64,000 nucleotides of DNA from JAGNRR01 sp965230665. Lineage in GTDB: Bacteria; Bacteroidota; Bacteroidia; Chitinophagales; Chitinophagaceae. Positions 8,306 through 17,291 of the stretch are shown here, in pieces; the stretch's first letter is position 1; each line of letters opens with the position of its first letter. Below the pieces are notes generated by a model, which saw only the letters and a list, made by a program, of their open reading frames with translations, did not search any database and was not told the DNA's origin. The translations under genes were made by a program, and so were the position numbers. The stretch is taken from the NCBI GenBank assembly GCA_965230665.1, contig CBDDLM010000004.1, forward strand, positions 310,001-374,000, in the 5' to 3' direction.

Positions 8306-9712
8306 TTAAATATCAACAGCCTCACCATACGCTGCAGCCGTAGCTTCTTTTACAGCTTCACTCATGGTAGGGTGCGGATGGACTGCATTTAGAACTTCTT
8401 GATAGGTTGTTTCAAGCGTACGTCCTAATACGGTTTCTGCTATCATATCAGTAACACCATTACCAATCATATGGGCTCCAAGCCATTCACCATATTTCGC
8501 ATCGTAAATTACTTTTACAAATCCAGATGTATCACCAGATGCAGCAGCCTTACCGCTAGCAACAAAAGGAAACTTCCCAACTTTTAATTCATAGCCCGCC
8601 TCTTTAGCTTGCTTTTCAGTATATCCCACTGAGGCAATTTCAGGATGACAATATGTACAACCAGGAATATTTCCATAATCCAATGGAGTAGGTTTATGCT
8701 CAGATTTTTTCTCCATATACGCAATATTTTCAGCGCACAGGATTGCCTCTTTACTCGCAACGTGTGCAAGAGCTTGTGTTGGTAAAATATCTCCGATAGC
8801 ATAAATACCAGGTACGTTTGTTTGACAATACTCATCAGTTAGCACACGACCTTTTTCTGTTTTAACTCCAACGGTTTCTAATCCTATATTTTCAACATTG
8901 GCCACAACGCCCACTGCACTTAATAATACATCCGCCTCAAGCACTTCCTCTCCCTTCGCTGTTTTCACAGTTGCCTTCACACCTTCGCCACTTGTATCTA
9001 CACTTTCTACGCTTGAATCTGTCATGATTTTCATACCGCGTTTTCTAAATTGCTTACTTAACTCTCTTGAAATATCTTCATCTTCTACAGGTACAATACG
9101 AGGCATAAATTCAACGATTGTTACTTCAGTACCTACGCTATTGTAAAAATCAGCAAATTCAACACCAATAGCTCCACTTCCCACGACAATCATCTTTTTA
9201 GGCATACTTGGTAACGTCATCGCCTCTCTGTAACCAATTACTTTTTGACCATCTATAGGTAGATTTGGTAATTCTCGCGCGCGTCCACCTGTGGCGATAA
9301 TAATATGCTTTGCTTCGTATGTATCAACTTTTCCATCTGTGCCAGTAACCTCAACTTGTCCTTTAGCTTTAATTTTACCAAAGCCCATAATCACATCAAT
9401 CTTATTTTTCTTCATAAGAAATTGGACTCCTTTACTCATATTACCAGCTACACCTCTACTTCGGGTAATCATACCTTCAAAGTCAGCCTTTGGATTTTCT
9501 AAAATAACGCCATAATCTGCAGCGTGCTTAGCGTATTCAAATACTTGCGCACTTTTAAGCAAGGCCTTTGTTGGGATACATCCCCAATTCAAGCATACCC
9601 CACCTAAACTTTCCTTTTCTATAACAGCCGTTTTAAAGCCTAATTGAGAAGCCCGAATGGCGGCTACGTATCCACCAGGTCCACTACCGATTACTATAAC
9701 GTCGTAATTCAT
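8306..9712 (-). CDS. lpdA: Dihydrolipoyl dehydrogenase (E3)
   Basis: 468 aa, full family length. It reoxidises dihydrolipoamide of the pyruvate and 2-oxoglutarate dehydrogenase complexes and the glycine cleavage system, passing electrons through FAD to NAD+. FAD-binding GSGPGG (9-14), the redox disulfide C40-LNWG-C45, the NAD-binding GSGAIGVEFA segment, the second FAD contact (YAIGDI) and the C-terminal HPHPT catalytic His motif of the dimer partner are all present. It stands alone with its own promoter; E1/E2 genes are not in the window. Confidence 0.96.
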   Translation of the reverse strand: MNYDVIVIGSGPGGYVAAIRASQLGFKTAVIEKESLGGVCLNWGCIPTKALLKSAQVFEYAKHAADYGVILENPKADFEGMITRSRGVAGNMSKGVQFLMKKNKIDVIMGFGKIKAKGQVEVTGTDGKVDTYEAKHIIIATGGRARELPNLPIDGQKVIGYREAMTLPSMPKKMIVVGSGAIGVEFADFYNSVGTEVTIVEFMPRIVPVEDEDISRELSKQFRKRGMKIMTDSSVESVDTSGEGVKATVKTAKGEEVLEADVLLSAVGVVANVENIGLETVGVKTEKGRVLTDEYCQTNVPGIYAIGDILPTQALAHVASKEAILCAENIAYMEKKSEHKPTPLDYGNIPGCTYCHPEIASVGYTEKQAKEAGYELKVGKFPFVASGKAAASGDTSGFVKVIYDAKYGEWLGAHMIGNGVTDMIAETVLGRTLETTYQEVLNAVHPHPTMSEAVKEATAAAYGEAVDI

Positions 9713-9740
9713 ATCTAATAATTGATTAAAAATTGAAGTG

Positions 9741-9748
9741 CAAAAGTA
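9741..9748 (-). promoter_or_regulatory. -7 promoter element of lpdA
   Basis: Minus-strand TACTTTTG; the leader to ATG 9712 is about 24 nt. Confidence 0.55.
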
Positions 9749-9774
9749 GCACCAAAGAGAGGATTTGTAAAATG

Positions 9775-10401
9775 CTATGGAGTGGTTTTTGGAGGAGTCC
9801 CATGTTTTAAAAGCTTTCTATTCAAACTTTGAGCGCCTCTAAACTCATAGTACCTCTTGGAACGGTTGAAAATACTACCTCTCTTGAATATCTTGCATGG
9901 AGTAAATCGTAGTTTTCCTAATACAGGGTTGAAGGTTGTATCGTTCATAATAATGCCAATTCCAAAATGATCTTCACTACTTTCCTCAAGAACCACACTG
10001 CCATCTTCTTTCGTAATCTCTTTCGTCACCTTAGGATAAAAACTAATATTTGCTACCTTATAATCACTTAGTTGAGTGGGTAAGGACACCTCCTTACCTA
10101 AATTATTATAAAATGTAACAGCTTGGAGTTTATGATTTTTTACGTGCTCATAGTCACTACTACTAAAAAAATACACAGGACAATAAGTAAAAAACTCTTT
10201 GAAGTTTCTATAAATAGCGTGTTTTATTTGGTTATCGGAGCGTTTATATTGAGCAACTGCCTTATCGTTACCTCTAGATGTTTCATACTTTATTTGAGCA
10301 CTAGAGCTTGGAATTTGAAAGAGAATTGCTTTTTGTGCTTTTACATTCGAAAAAAATATAGTAGTTAGAACTACTGCTATAAAAATAATTTTTAACCTCA
10401 C
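9775..10401 (-). CDS. Secreted protein of unknown function
   Basis: 208 aa. An N-terminal signal peptide (charged MRLK, hydrophobic core, cleavage after VKA-Q near residue 23) indicates export to periplasm or surface. No lipobox, membrane helix or T9SS sorting domain is seen. The mature part is basic and rich in Tyr, Phe and Lys. I do not recognise the family. It ends 62 nt before the lpdA start on the same strand, but lpdA has its own promoter. Confidence 0.65.
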   Translation of the reverse strand: MRLKIIFIAVVLTTIFFSNVKAQKAILFQIPSSSAQIKYETSRGNDKAVAQYKRSDNQIKHAIYRNFKEFFTYCPVYFFSSSDYEHVKNHKLQAVTFYNNLGKEVSLPTQLSDYKVANISFYPKVTKEITKEDGSVVLEESSEDHFGIGIIMNDTTFNPVLGKLRFTPCKIFKRGSIFNRSKRYYEFRGAQSLNRKLLKHGTPPKTTP

Positions 10402-10613
10402 CCCTTCTATTTCTACGAAAATAATGTAAATCGAATAGATCGGAATCCTTGATTCAAAAAGATTAGGGCTCTTTGCAAAAAATTAATGCTTAAAGGAGAT
10501 TCTTATGATAAAAGTTATAAAATCTCTTGTTTCCCTTAAATAGAGATCGCTAAAAAATTTCATAAGTTTTATAAGCTCAGTATCTTGCAGACCTCGTACC
10601 CAAGACGAAAAAC

Positions 10614-11783
10614 TTGAAAGGAACTCTGATATTTTTAGATAAAAAACGCTTTCTTAAGGAGCATGTACTCGACGATTATGATATAATCATTACCGGAGCA
10701 GGACCTGTTGGTTGTGTGATCGCTGAACGCTGCGCAACCTTGCTCAACTGGCGTGTCCTTTTGTTGGATAAACGAAATCATATTGCTGGGAACTGTTATG
10801 ATACCTTACATTCTGGTGTACTAGTTCATAAGTACGGCCCTCATTATTTTAGAACAAATGATAAAAAGATTGTAGACTATCTGAGTCAGTTTACAAATTG
10901 GATTGAAGGAGATTATTATGTCAAATCATCAATTAAGGATACACTTTATCCATTCCCTATTAATTTACTGACAATCAACAAATTGTATGATAAAAAATTT
11001 AATAAAGAAGAGGCGAAAGAATTTATAGAGTCTCAAAAAGAGCCTATTGGAACGCCTACAAATTCGGAAGAGTTCGTACTGTCAAAAGTGGGCAGGAAGC
11101 TTTATGAAACCTTTTATTTAGGTTATACCCAGAAACAATGGGGCAAGCATCCGAGAACATTAGACCCGAGCGTTTGCGGGCGCATTCCGGTTAGATTTAA
11201 CATGGATAATCGTTACGTAGATCATCAATATCAACTCATGCCTCAAAAAGGGTATACAAATATGTTTACTAATATGATCAACCATAGGAATATTGAGATT
11301 CTACTAGAAACTGACTATAATGATATCAAGGATCAAATTCGATCCTATAAGGCACAAGTATATTGCGGACCTATTGATCGTTTCTTTGACTATAAATTGG
11401 GTAAACTACATTGGCGATCGCTTAGGTTTGAATTCGTTGAGTATAAGGAAGAGCTTAAACAACCTTGTGTTCAAATAAACTATCCAAACGATCATGCCTA
11501 TACCCGTAGTGTCGAAATAAAACACGTCACGAAACAAAGCTCTCCGAATACTGTTATTAGCTACGAATACCCGCAAGAATCGGGAGACCCATTCTACCCT
11601 ATTCCGAATAAAAGTAATAGAGCCCTATACAAGGAATATAGAAAACTTGCTACCGTAGAAAGCGTACAAAACAAAATATACTTTTGTGGGCGTCTCGCCA
11701 CCTACGATTATATAAATACGGACGAAGCTATTAGCCAGGCTTTAGAAACGTTTGAACAAATTAAGCGCGAATGTAAAAAATAG
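10614..11783 (+). CDS. glf: UDP-galactopyranose mutase
   Basis: 389 aa. Converts UDP-galactopyranose to UDP-galactofuranose with reduced FAD, supplying Galf for surface polysaccharide. Evidence: N-terminal FAD-binding TGAGPVG and LDKRNHIAGN, the mutase signature KYGPHYFRTND, the GYTQKQWG active-site segment, substrate-binding YPFPIN, and the C-terminal FAD contact (GRLATYDYINTD). No ATG or GTG lies upstream of the Rossmann strand in frame; TTG 10614 is the best start, and a TATCTTG element at 10581-10587 puts transcription just before it. It converges on the methyltransferase gene (7 nt between stops) and belongs functionally to the glycan block that follows. Confidence 0.93.
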   Translation: MKGTLIFLDKKRFLKEHVLDDYDIIITGAGPVGCVIAERCATLLNWRVLLLDKRNHIAGNCYDTLHSGVLVHKYGPHYFRTNDKKIVDYLSQFTNWIEGDYYVKSSIKDTLYPFPINLLTINKLYDKKFNKEEAKEFIESQKEPIGTPTNSEEFVLSKVGRKLYETFYLGYTQKQWGKHPRTLDPSVCGRIPVRFNMDNRYVDHQYQLMPQKGYTNMFTNMINHRNIEILLETDYNDIKDQIRSYKAQVYCGPIDRFFDYKLGKLHWRSLRFEFVEYKEELKQPCVQINYPNDHAYTRSVEIKHVTKQSSPNTVISYEYPQESGDPFYPIPNKSNRALYKEYRKLATVESVQNKIYFCGRLATYDYINTDEAISQALETFEQIKRECKK

Positions 11784-11790
11784 TCTGGGA

Positions 11791-12615
11791 CTACTTCTTC
11801 TGCAGTACGATCTTGCGTTGTAGTGAGAAGGTGTTCCTAGAAATAGCTATAAGTACTTTATCCAATGCAGTAAAAAACTTTAAAAGGAATAACGGAAGTT
11901 GTAACGTTTTCGTTTTCGCGGTTACACCTCCAGAAAGCGGGAAAATGGTAACTTCTGAAAAGCTTTGATGAATACACTCGAAAGGAAAATGCTCTTCAAA
12001 TTGTTTCATATCGTCAAACAAAAGATTGGGCACAACATTATTTCCTGACCATAAATCGTTTTCATCATTACAAATAACATTTTTACCAAAAGGGTTTACG
12101 TCATAATTATAGCCTTCATGTTTCATAAGTCTAAGTAAGATCCGCATGAAGAATGACCCATTAACCTCTTGTATAATGAGCTTACCCCCTGGCTTTAACA
12201 CCCGTAAGCATTCTGTGAAGAATAGATACGGCGTTGCTAAGTGATGGATCATATTACTGCTTACTATGTAATCGAAGTTATTATCTTCATAAGGCATGTT
12301 TAGAGCATCAACCTTTTTATCAACCCAGTCGAAATCAGTAAAATCAGTAATTGAAAAATTCTTACTCTTTATATATTCCTTAGCTAAACCATTACCACAG
12401 CCCACTTCAATACCGATGTCCTCTGATTGAATAAAATCATTCATCCAATTATACCGATCAGCTAATAGGTAATCCAAATTACGAGGACGATTCTTTAAAA
12501 AATTTTCTCTTGAAGCAGCTACATCATCGACCAACTTCATTTTATTATCTCCTTTTACGGATAAATAAGGTTTAGATAAAAAAAAGGGCTTCTTAAATTT
12601 AAAACGTTCCATCAC
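11791..12615 (-). CDS. Class I SAM-dependent methyltransferase
   Basis: 274 aa with a Methyltransf_11 core: SAM-binding motif I IGIEVGCGNG (about 92-101), an acidic loop near DFDWVDKK, motif II in NFDYIVSSNMIHH, and LKPGGKLIIQEVNG (motif III). It lies in one direction with a GT2, an FAD oxidoreductase and a GT39-TPR gene, with 5 nt to the GT2 gene, so a role in modifying a lipid-linked sugar or glycan is likely; the acceptor is unknown. The approximately 45 N-terminal residues before the core are basic and not part of the fold. Confidence 0.82.
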   Translation of the reverse strand: MMERFKFKKPFFLSKPYLSVKGDNKMKLVDDVAASRENFLKNRPRNLDYLLADRYNWMNDFIQSEDIGIEVGCGNGLAKEYIKSKNFSITDFTDFDWVDKKVDALNMPYEDNNFDYIVSSNMIHHLATPYLFFTECLRVLKPGGKLIIQEVNGSFFMRILLRLMKHEGYNYDVNPFGKNVICNDENDLWSGNNVVPNLLFDDMKQFEEHFPFECIHQSFSEVTIFPLSGGVTAKTKTLQLPLFLLKFFTALDKVLIAISRNTFSLQRKIVLQKK

Positions 12616-12620
12616 GATTC

Positions 12621-13571
12621 CTATTCTTCTTTATTGTTGACAAACTCTTCTACTATATAAAATGGCCGTTTCTTCACCTCGAAATAAATCTTACCTATAT
12701 ATTCACCTATAACCCCTAGTATAACCATGATCACACCTCCCAGAAAAAATACACCAACCGCTAGAGTTGCCATACCCGGCGTGTCTGTAGGACTATAACC
12801 AAATATTTTAAAGCCAAGCACCCTATGTATTACAAAGAACGACCCAATTAAAAAAGAAGGTACAGCTATCAAAAAACCTAGATAAGTAGCCACACGTAAA
12901 GGAAAAGTAGAAAAATCTAACAAGCCATCAATTGCTAGCCGGATTAGCTTACGCATAGTATACTTAACCTCTCCAGCTGCACGTTCATCTCGCTCATACT
13001 CCACACCTATTTGTTTGAAGCCAGCATAAGCTCTAAGTCCTCTTACAAAACGACTCTGTTCTAACATCTCCCGATTAAGTACATCTACTACTTTTCGATC
13101 CATTACACAGAAGTCTCCAGAATCTAGTGGTATATCAATCTTACTAATCATGTTAAGTACTCTATAAAACGTACTATAAGCCAATTTTTTAAAGAACCCT
13201 TCTTTACGTTTTCTACGTACAGCATATACCACATGATATCCTTCACGCCACTTATCGAGAAATTTATGGAGTGTTTCTGGCGGATCTTGCAAGTCTCCAT
13301 CCATAATTATAACACCGTCTCCCTTCGCATATTTCAGCCCTGCAGAAATTGCTGCTTGGTGACCAAAATTTCTTGAAAGTTTCACACATTTAATATGGGT
13401 ATCAACTTTACTTAACTCCTGCACACGTTCAAACGTATTATCAAAGGATCCATCATCTACTAGAATTATTTCATAGTCCTCATTCCACGAAGGACTTGAA
13501 CTTGTAAGCCTTCTGTAAAGCTCATCTATGTTTTCAGTCTCATTAAAGAGGGGGATTACAATTGATATCAT
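12621..13571 (-). CDS. Polyprenyl-phosphate glycosyltransferase, GT2 (DPM1/GtrB/ArnC-like)
   Basis: 316 aa. GT2 catalytic domain at the N-terminus with VIPLFNE, the nucleotide-binding LVDDGSFDNT and the metal-binding DGDLQDPPE motif; two membrane helices near the C-terminus (about 230-255 and 267-290). Enzymes of this layout transfer a sugar from a nucleotide donor to undecaprenyl phosphate on the cytoplasmic face, producing the donor used by GT-C enzymes on the other side. A GT-C enzyme is encoded at 14970-17150, a logical user of its product. The start codon overlaps the stop of the upstream FAD-oxidoreductase gene by 4 nt (ATGA type). Confidence 0.9.
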   Translation of the reverse strand: MISIVIPLFNETENIDELYRRLTSSSPSWNEDYEIILVDDGSFDNTFERVQELSKVDTHIKCVKLSRNFGHQAAISAGLKYAKGDGVIIMDGDLQDPPETLHKFLDKWREGYHVVYAVRRKRKEGFFKKLAYSTFYRVLNMISKIDIPLDSGDFCVMDRKVVDVLNREMLEQSRFVRGLRAYAGFKQIGVEYERDERAAGEVKYTMRKLIRLAIDGLLDFSTFPLRVATYLGFLIAVPSFLIGSFFVIHRVLGFKIFGYSPTDTPGMATLAVGVFFLGGVIMVILGVIGEYIGKIYFEVKKRPFYIVEEFVNNKEE

Positions 13572-14929
13572 CTCTCAAAACCTATTTTACCAGCCAATGA
13601 ACTATTTCTGGGGACATAACTTGTATCAAGTCCCATTACATAACAAGCCTCAGCGGCCACTCTTATCGAATTATTCGTACTTCTTTCATCAGGATACACA
13701 TGGCTCATGTTTGCAAAATACATATTTTCTAATGGACTCTTGCAATTTGATATCTTATTGGAAAAGTTCATATCACAAACCGTTGCGGCCGTCATTGTTT
13801 TAAAAATGTGTACTTCCTTTAAATTTGCTTTTGTAAAGTCTGGATATATTTCAGGTAATTTCTCCAGCATCATAGCCTTAATCTTTTCCGTAGACATATT
13901 GGCTATATCCTCTTCATAGGCGAAGTAACGCGATAAATATGCTATATGGCTACCGTTATACTCACTGGGCGGGATAAAATTTGTATGCTCAATAACGCCT
14001 CCAAAAGGAAAACCTTCGGACGCAATATTTAGCCAATAAATATCACTTAAAGGTTTATGCATTTCTAATATGACACATAATGCCCCAAAGTATTTTACCT
14101 GATCTAACTCCTGAGCATAAGCGGGCATTTGATTCTGCAATAAAGGCGATAAACGATTACTTGGAATCGTCATTACGTAATCCTTAGCCTCAAATACTTG
14201 GTCGCCACTTTTTAAAGAAACAATACGGTTGGATTCAATTTCAATATGATCAATAGCTGTATTAGCTACTAAATCTACTCCAAGTTGGTCCAGTTCTTTT
14301 AGTAAGGCGTCCAGTAGTGTTTTTAAACTTCCCTGTAAATACCCTAAACGTTCATCACCTCCTTTTCGAGATCCCATGCGCTGTCTTAAACGACCAACCA
14401 TCCAAGCTAACGGCACTTTGCTTGCATAAGGTCCAAATTTTATTTTAAGCATGGGCTCCCAAAGTGAAGCCGTTGATGTTTTTCCTGCCCATTTTTTAAA
14501 CCAAGACAAAGCAGAAATAGACTCCAATTTTTCCCATTTAGCAAACTTACCCAGATAAATAGAAGACAAGCCAAACTTTATCTTATCTACCCAATTGATT
14601 GGTCTAAACTTCAACAAATCCAATCCTGTATTAAAGTTGTATATTTTTCGATTTCTGAAAACACCCATACTGGTCTTCTTAAAAAACAACTTATCTGCAA
14701 TACCCAAGTCTTGAATTAACCAATTTAACTCGGCATCATGTGTAAAAAAATGATGATAATAGTATTCTAATTGGTTCCCACCAATCTCAAATGTATTTAA
14801 CAACCCTCCAAATTGTTGACTAGCTTCTAGAACCTGAACACGTTTTCCTCCTTTAGCTGCTAAATAGGCTGTAGCCAAACCAGTAATTCCGCCCCCCACA
14901 ACTATTAAATCATATTTATTACTACTCAC
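13568..14929 (-). CDS. NAD(P)/FAD-dependent amine-oxidase-like oxidoreductase
   Basis: 453 aa. N-terminal FAD-binding VVGGGITGLATAYLAAKGG with the following Glu of VLEASQQFGG, as in protoporphyrinogen oxidase and phytoene desaturase-type flavoproteins. The middle has an aromatic/basic substrate part (YYYHHFF, SRKGGDERLGYLQG). It sits in the surface-glycan block between a GT39-TPR gene and a GT2 gene, with a 4-nt overlap with the latter. Family members in such clusters act on sugar nucleotides or lipid-linked intermediates, but the exact reaction is not known to me. Confidence 0.78.
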   Translation of the reverse strand: MSSNKYDLIVVGGGITGLATAYLAAKGGKRVQVLEASQQFGGLLNTFEIGGNQLEYYYHHFFTHDAELNWLIQDLGIADKLFFKKTSMGVFRNRKIYNFNTGLDLLKFRPINWVDKIKFGLSSIYLGKFAKWEKLESISALSWFKKWAGKTSTASLWEPMLKIKFGPYASKVPLAWMVGRLRQRMGSRKGGDERLGYLQGSLKTLLDALLKELDQLGVDLVANTAIDHIEIESNRIVSLKSGDQVFEAKDYVMTIPSNRLSPLLQNQMPAYAQELDQVKYFGALCVILEMHKPLSDIYWLNIASEGFPFGGVIEHTNFIPPSEYNGSHIAYLSRYFAYEEDIANMSTEKIKAMMLEKLPEIYPDFTKANLKEVHIFKTMTAATVCDMNFSNKISNCKSPLENMYFANMSHVYPDERSTNNSIRVAAEACYVMGLDTSYVPRNSSLAGKIGFER

Positions 14930-14969
14930 TACTTACTTATTATAACTCTTATGTTGAAACTTCTTCAGT

Positions 14970-17150
14970 CTATTGAGGATTTGCCAATTGGTAAAAACGG
15001 TTTGCTTCTTGTTCATTCCCCAACTGCTTATAGCAATCTCCCATGGATTGAAAAGCAGCATTTTTTAAAGAGGGGGATTGGGAAGCCGTATTAAAATTTT
15101 GAATCGCCGCTTGATAGTTTCCTAAATTCATTTGACAAACCCCTAAGTAATAATACCCTTGAATGAAATTAGGATTTGCCTGCAGTACCAAAGCAAATCT
15201 ATTCTGTGCATCTGCAAAATTCTTCAACGAAATCATCAAAACACCGTAATGATAGTTTGTTTCTAAATCAGCATCGTTTATACTCAACGAATGAGATAAA
15301 ACAGTCTGCGCTTTGTTCAAATCATTATTACGCAAATACAGATCACCTAATTTGTTTAGTATAAATGTGTTTTTACTATCTGTTTTGAGATATTCTTCGA
15401 AGTGAAAAGAGGCACTATCTACCATCCCTTTATTAAAGTAGTCAAGCCCAATAATATCTGACCTAGAATTTCTTTTAATAACCGCACTTAACGTTTTTCC
15501 CTTAACTTGTGTCTTGTATATCGTAGAGCCTTCTGGTAACCATAGGTCTTTCAACATATCCTCTCTCGGTATTAAGGCAATATGATAAATGGCATAATCC
15601 CAGTCCTTCATATTACGCTCCCCATAGCGGATGTAATCAAATTTTACTTTAGATCCTTTAGGAAAATAATGAGGCAATATATGAATGGCATTGCTTACAA
15701 CCAATACAGTATCGTTCTGTTTGGGTAAAACCTCGTCTACAAAGTAATCCGCACTTTCTTTAAGACCATTGTAATAAAAATCAACTTCATAGTTCCCATA
15801 TGCCTTCTCTACGCCTCCAAAGAGAATATTATAAAATGTATTCGTATTCGGAAAAGTAGATACAACAAAATAAGCGGGTAAGAGCAATAAAAGTCCTAAT
15901 ACACCTACTCCAACGAACTTCAACTTCATTTTTTCCAAGAATCGAGAAAATTGTTCCCAACCGAAACTTGCTAATGCGACCGCTGTAGGAAAAATAAAGA
16001 GCGTATGTCTCCATGCATGGAACACATTTGATTTTGAGTAAATGATATAGAAAAAAGGAAAGAAAGCAGTAAACGCAACAAAATAGAGCAGTGCTGCCTT
16101 TTGATGCTTTCTAAAGCCCCACAAAAACAATAATGATAAAACCAAACCTACTAAAAAAGCGATTGTATTGGTCATCGTAAATATCTTGGGTAAGTAATAG
16201 CTAGGCAACTCTGGAGACATCACATTAACACCTTCAAAAACCTGTCGCATACCTACGCTTAAATTTGTCATTTCTTTTAAAGCGAACAATGGATTATTAA
16301 TAGGGTCAACCAAACCAAAAGGCCAAAACAAACAACCAACCAAATACCCTAAAACAGATACAATACCCAATGCCTTTAGGAGTGATACATTCGTGGGGAC
16401 TTTATCTTCTCCAGATTTTCTAAATCTAAAAAACCAAAGCAGAAATACAAGCACAAACATCTCAGGTATAAGCAAAATACCACCCACACGGGAGGCGATA
16501 GTTGCACCAATAGGCAAAATAGCAAATAGATAATCTTTTTTAGTTGCATTGGGCAAATCATCAAAAAGGCGAATCATACCGTAAATTGCCATCACATAAA
16601 AAGAAGCAAAAGGTATATCCTTTGGATTGTTCATTGCATGACCTAGAAAAAAAGGAGATAAGAACATGACCCAAACAGCAATAATGCCAGCGCGTGTACC
16701 CACTATTCTTTTTGCAATTTTTGATGCAAAGAAAATAGCCAAGAAACCCATAAAAGCATTAAATAGATGTCTCGTTGTAAACAAATCAAGAGGAGATAAA
16801 CGGGTAAGGACAGCACAGATGGTATCATAAAACCCTCCATAGTATTTCAGGATATGATCCCGATCATATTGATCTGGCATATTAAATACAGTTTCGTCTG
16901 CCCCAAATGAAGTATAAAAATTAAGAATAGCTTTACCATACTCATTCATATCAACTTCATCACCGCTTAAACCAAACCAAAAGCTCATTGTCAACATGAG
17001 CAAGAGCACAACACCTAAACTAATTTTCCAAACCAATTCTAAAGAATCCGTTTCTGTCGAAGAGGGTTGAACAGAAGGTTTTGCATCTATTTTTTGAGTT
17101 GATGCCGCAACTGTTTTCTTAGAATGAGAGGGTTTGTTTTTACGTGCCAA
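14970..17150 (-). CDS. GT39-type membrane glycosyltransferase with C-terminal TPR domain
   Basis: 726 aa. A basic, Ser/Lys-rich cytoplasmic N-terminus (1-40) is followed by about ten membrane helices (45-460) and then about 270 soluble residues. The first loop carries the acidic GDEVDMNEYG motif expected in PMT/ArnT GT-C enzymes. The last 150 residues (about 575-726) form four or so tetratricopeptide repeats (LGDLYLRNNDLNKA, YYYLGVCQMNLGNYQAA, and similar). Role: sugar transfer from polyprenyl phosphate on the outer face; the TPRs may recruit an acceptor protein. The start is TTG 17150 (ATT 17153 is the only other choice before an in-frame stop). It heads the minus-strand glycan operon. Confidence 0.85.
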   Translation of the reverse strand: MARKNKPSHSKKTVAASTQKIDAKPSVQPSSTETDSLELVWKISLGVVLLLMLTMSFWFGLSGDEVDMNEYGKAILNFYTSFGADETVFNMPDQYDRDHILKYYGGFYDTICAVLTRLSPLDLFTTRHLFNAFMGFLAIFFASKIAKRIVGTRAGIIAVWVMFLSPFFLGHAMNNPKDIPFASFYVMAIYGMIRLFDDLPNATKKDYLFAILPIGATIASRVGGILLIPEMFVLVFLLWFFRFRKSGEDKVPTNVSLLKALGIVSVLGYLVGCLFWPFGLVDPINNPLFALKEMTNLSVGMRQVFEGVNVMSPELPSYYLPKIFTMTNTIAFLVGLVLSLLFLWGFRKHQKAALLYFVAFTAFFPFFYIIYSKSNVFHAWRHTLFIFPTAVALASFGWEQFSRFLEKMKLKFVGVGVLGLLLLLPAYFVVSTFPNTNTFYNILFGGVEKAYGNYEVDFYYNGLKESADYFVDEVLPKQNDTVLVVSNAIHILPHYFPKGSKVKFDYIRYGERNMKDWDYAIYHIALIPREDMLKDLWLPEGSTIYKTQVKGKTLSAVIKRNSRSDIIGLDYFNKGMVDSASFHFEEYLKTDSKNTFILNKLGDLYLRNNDLNKAQTVLSHSLSINDADLETNYHYGVLMISLKNFADAQNRFALVLQANPNFIQGYYYLGVCQMNLGNYQAAIQNFNTASQSPSLKNAAFQSMGDCYKQLGNEQEANRFYQLANPQ

Positions 17151-17169
17151 AATGGATAATTATAGCTTT

Positions 17170-17177
17170 CAAATGTA
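17170..17177 (-). promoter_or_regulatory. -7 promoter element of the glycan operon
   Basis: Minus-strand TACATTTG with TTG exactly 20 nt upstream: a complete Bacteroidota promoter, about 15 nt before the TTG start. Confidence 0.7.
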
Positions 17178-17241
17178 AAAACAAATAGGCTTCTTAGCAA
17201 GATATTAGGAAGTAGTATTTGCAATGATATTCTCGATCAAA

Positions 17242-17255
17242 TTTGCTTATGCAAA
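17242..17255. promoter_or_regulatory. Palindrome overlapping the icd -33 region
   Basis: TTTGC-TTAT-GCAAA is a perfect 5-bp-arm palindrome centred about 30 bp before the predicted icd transcription start, over the TTG of the -33 element. A repressor could bind here; no regulator is identified. Confidence 0.35.
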
Positions 17256-17267
17256 CAATGATTTTTT

Positions 17268-17275
17268 TACCTTTG
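17268..17275 (+). promoter_or_regulatory. -7 promoter element of icd
   Basis: TACCTTTG with TTG 22 nt upstream; the leader to ATG 17292 is about 12 nt. Confidence 0.68.
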
Positions 17276-17291
17276 CGCACAAATTTAAACT

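Noticed and set aside
8584..9515. Frames on both strands inside lpdA
   Set aside because: Shadow frames; lpdA is full length with all motifs.
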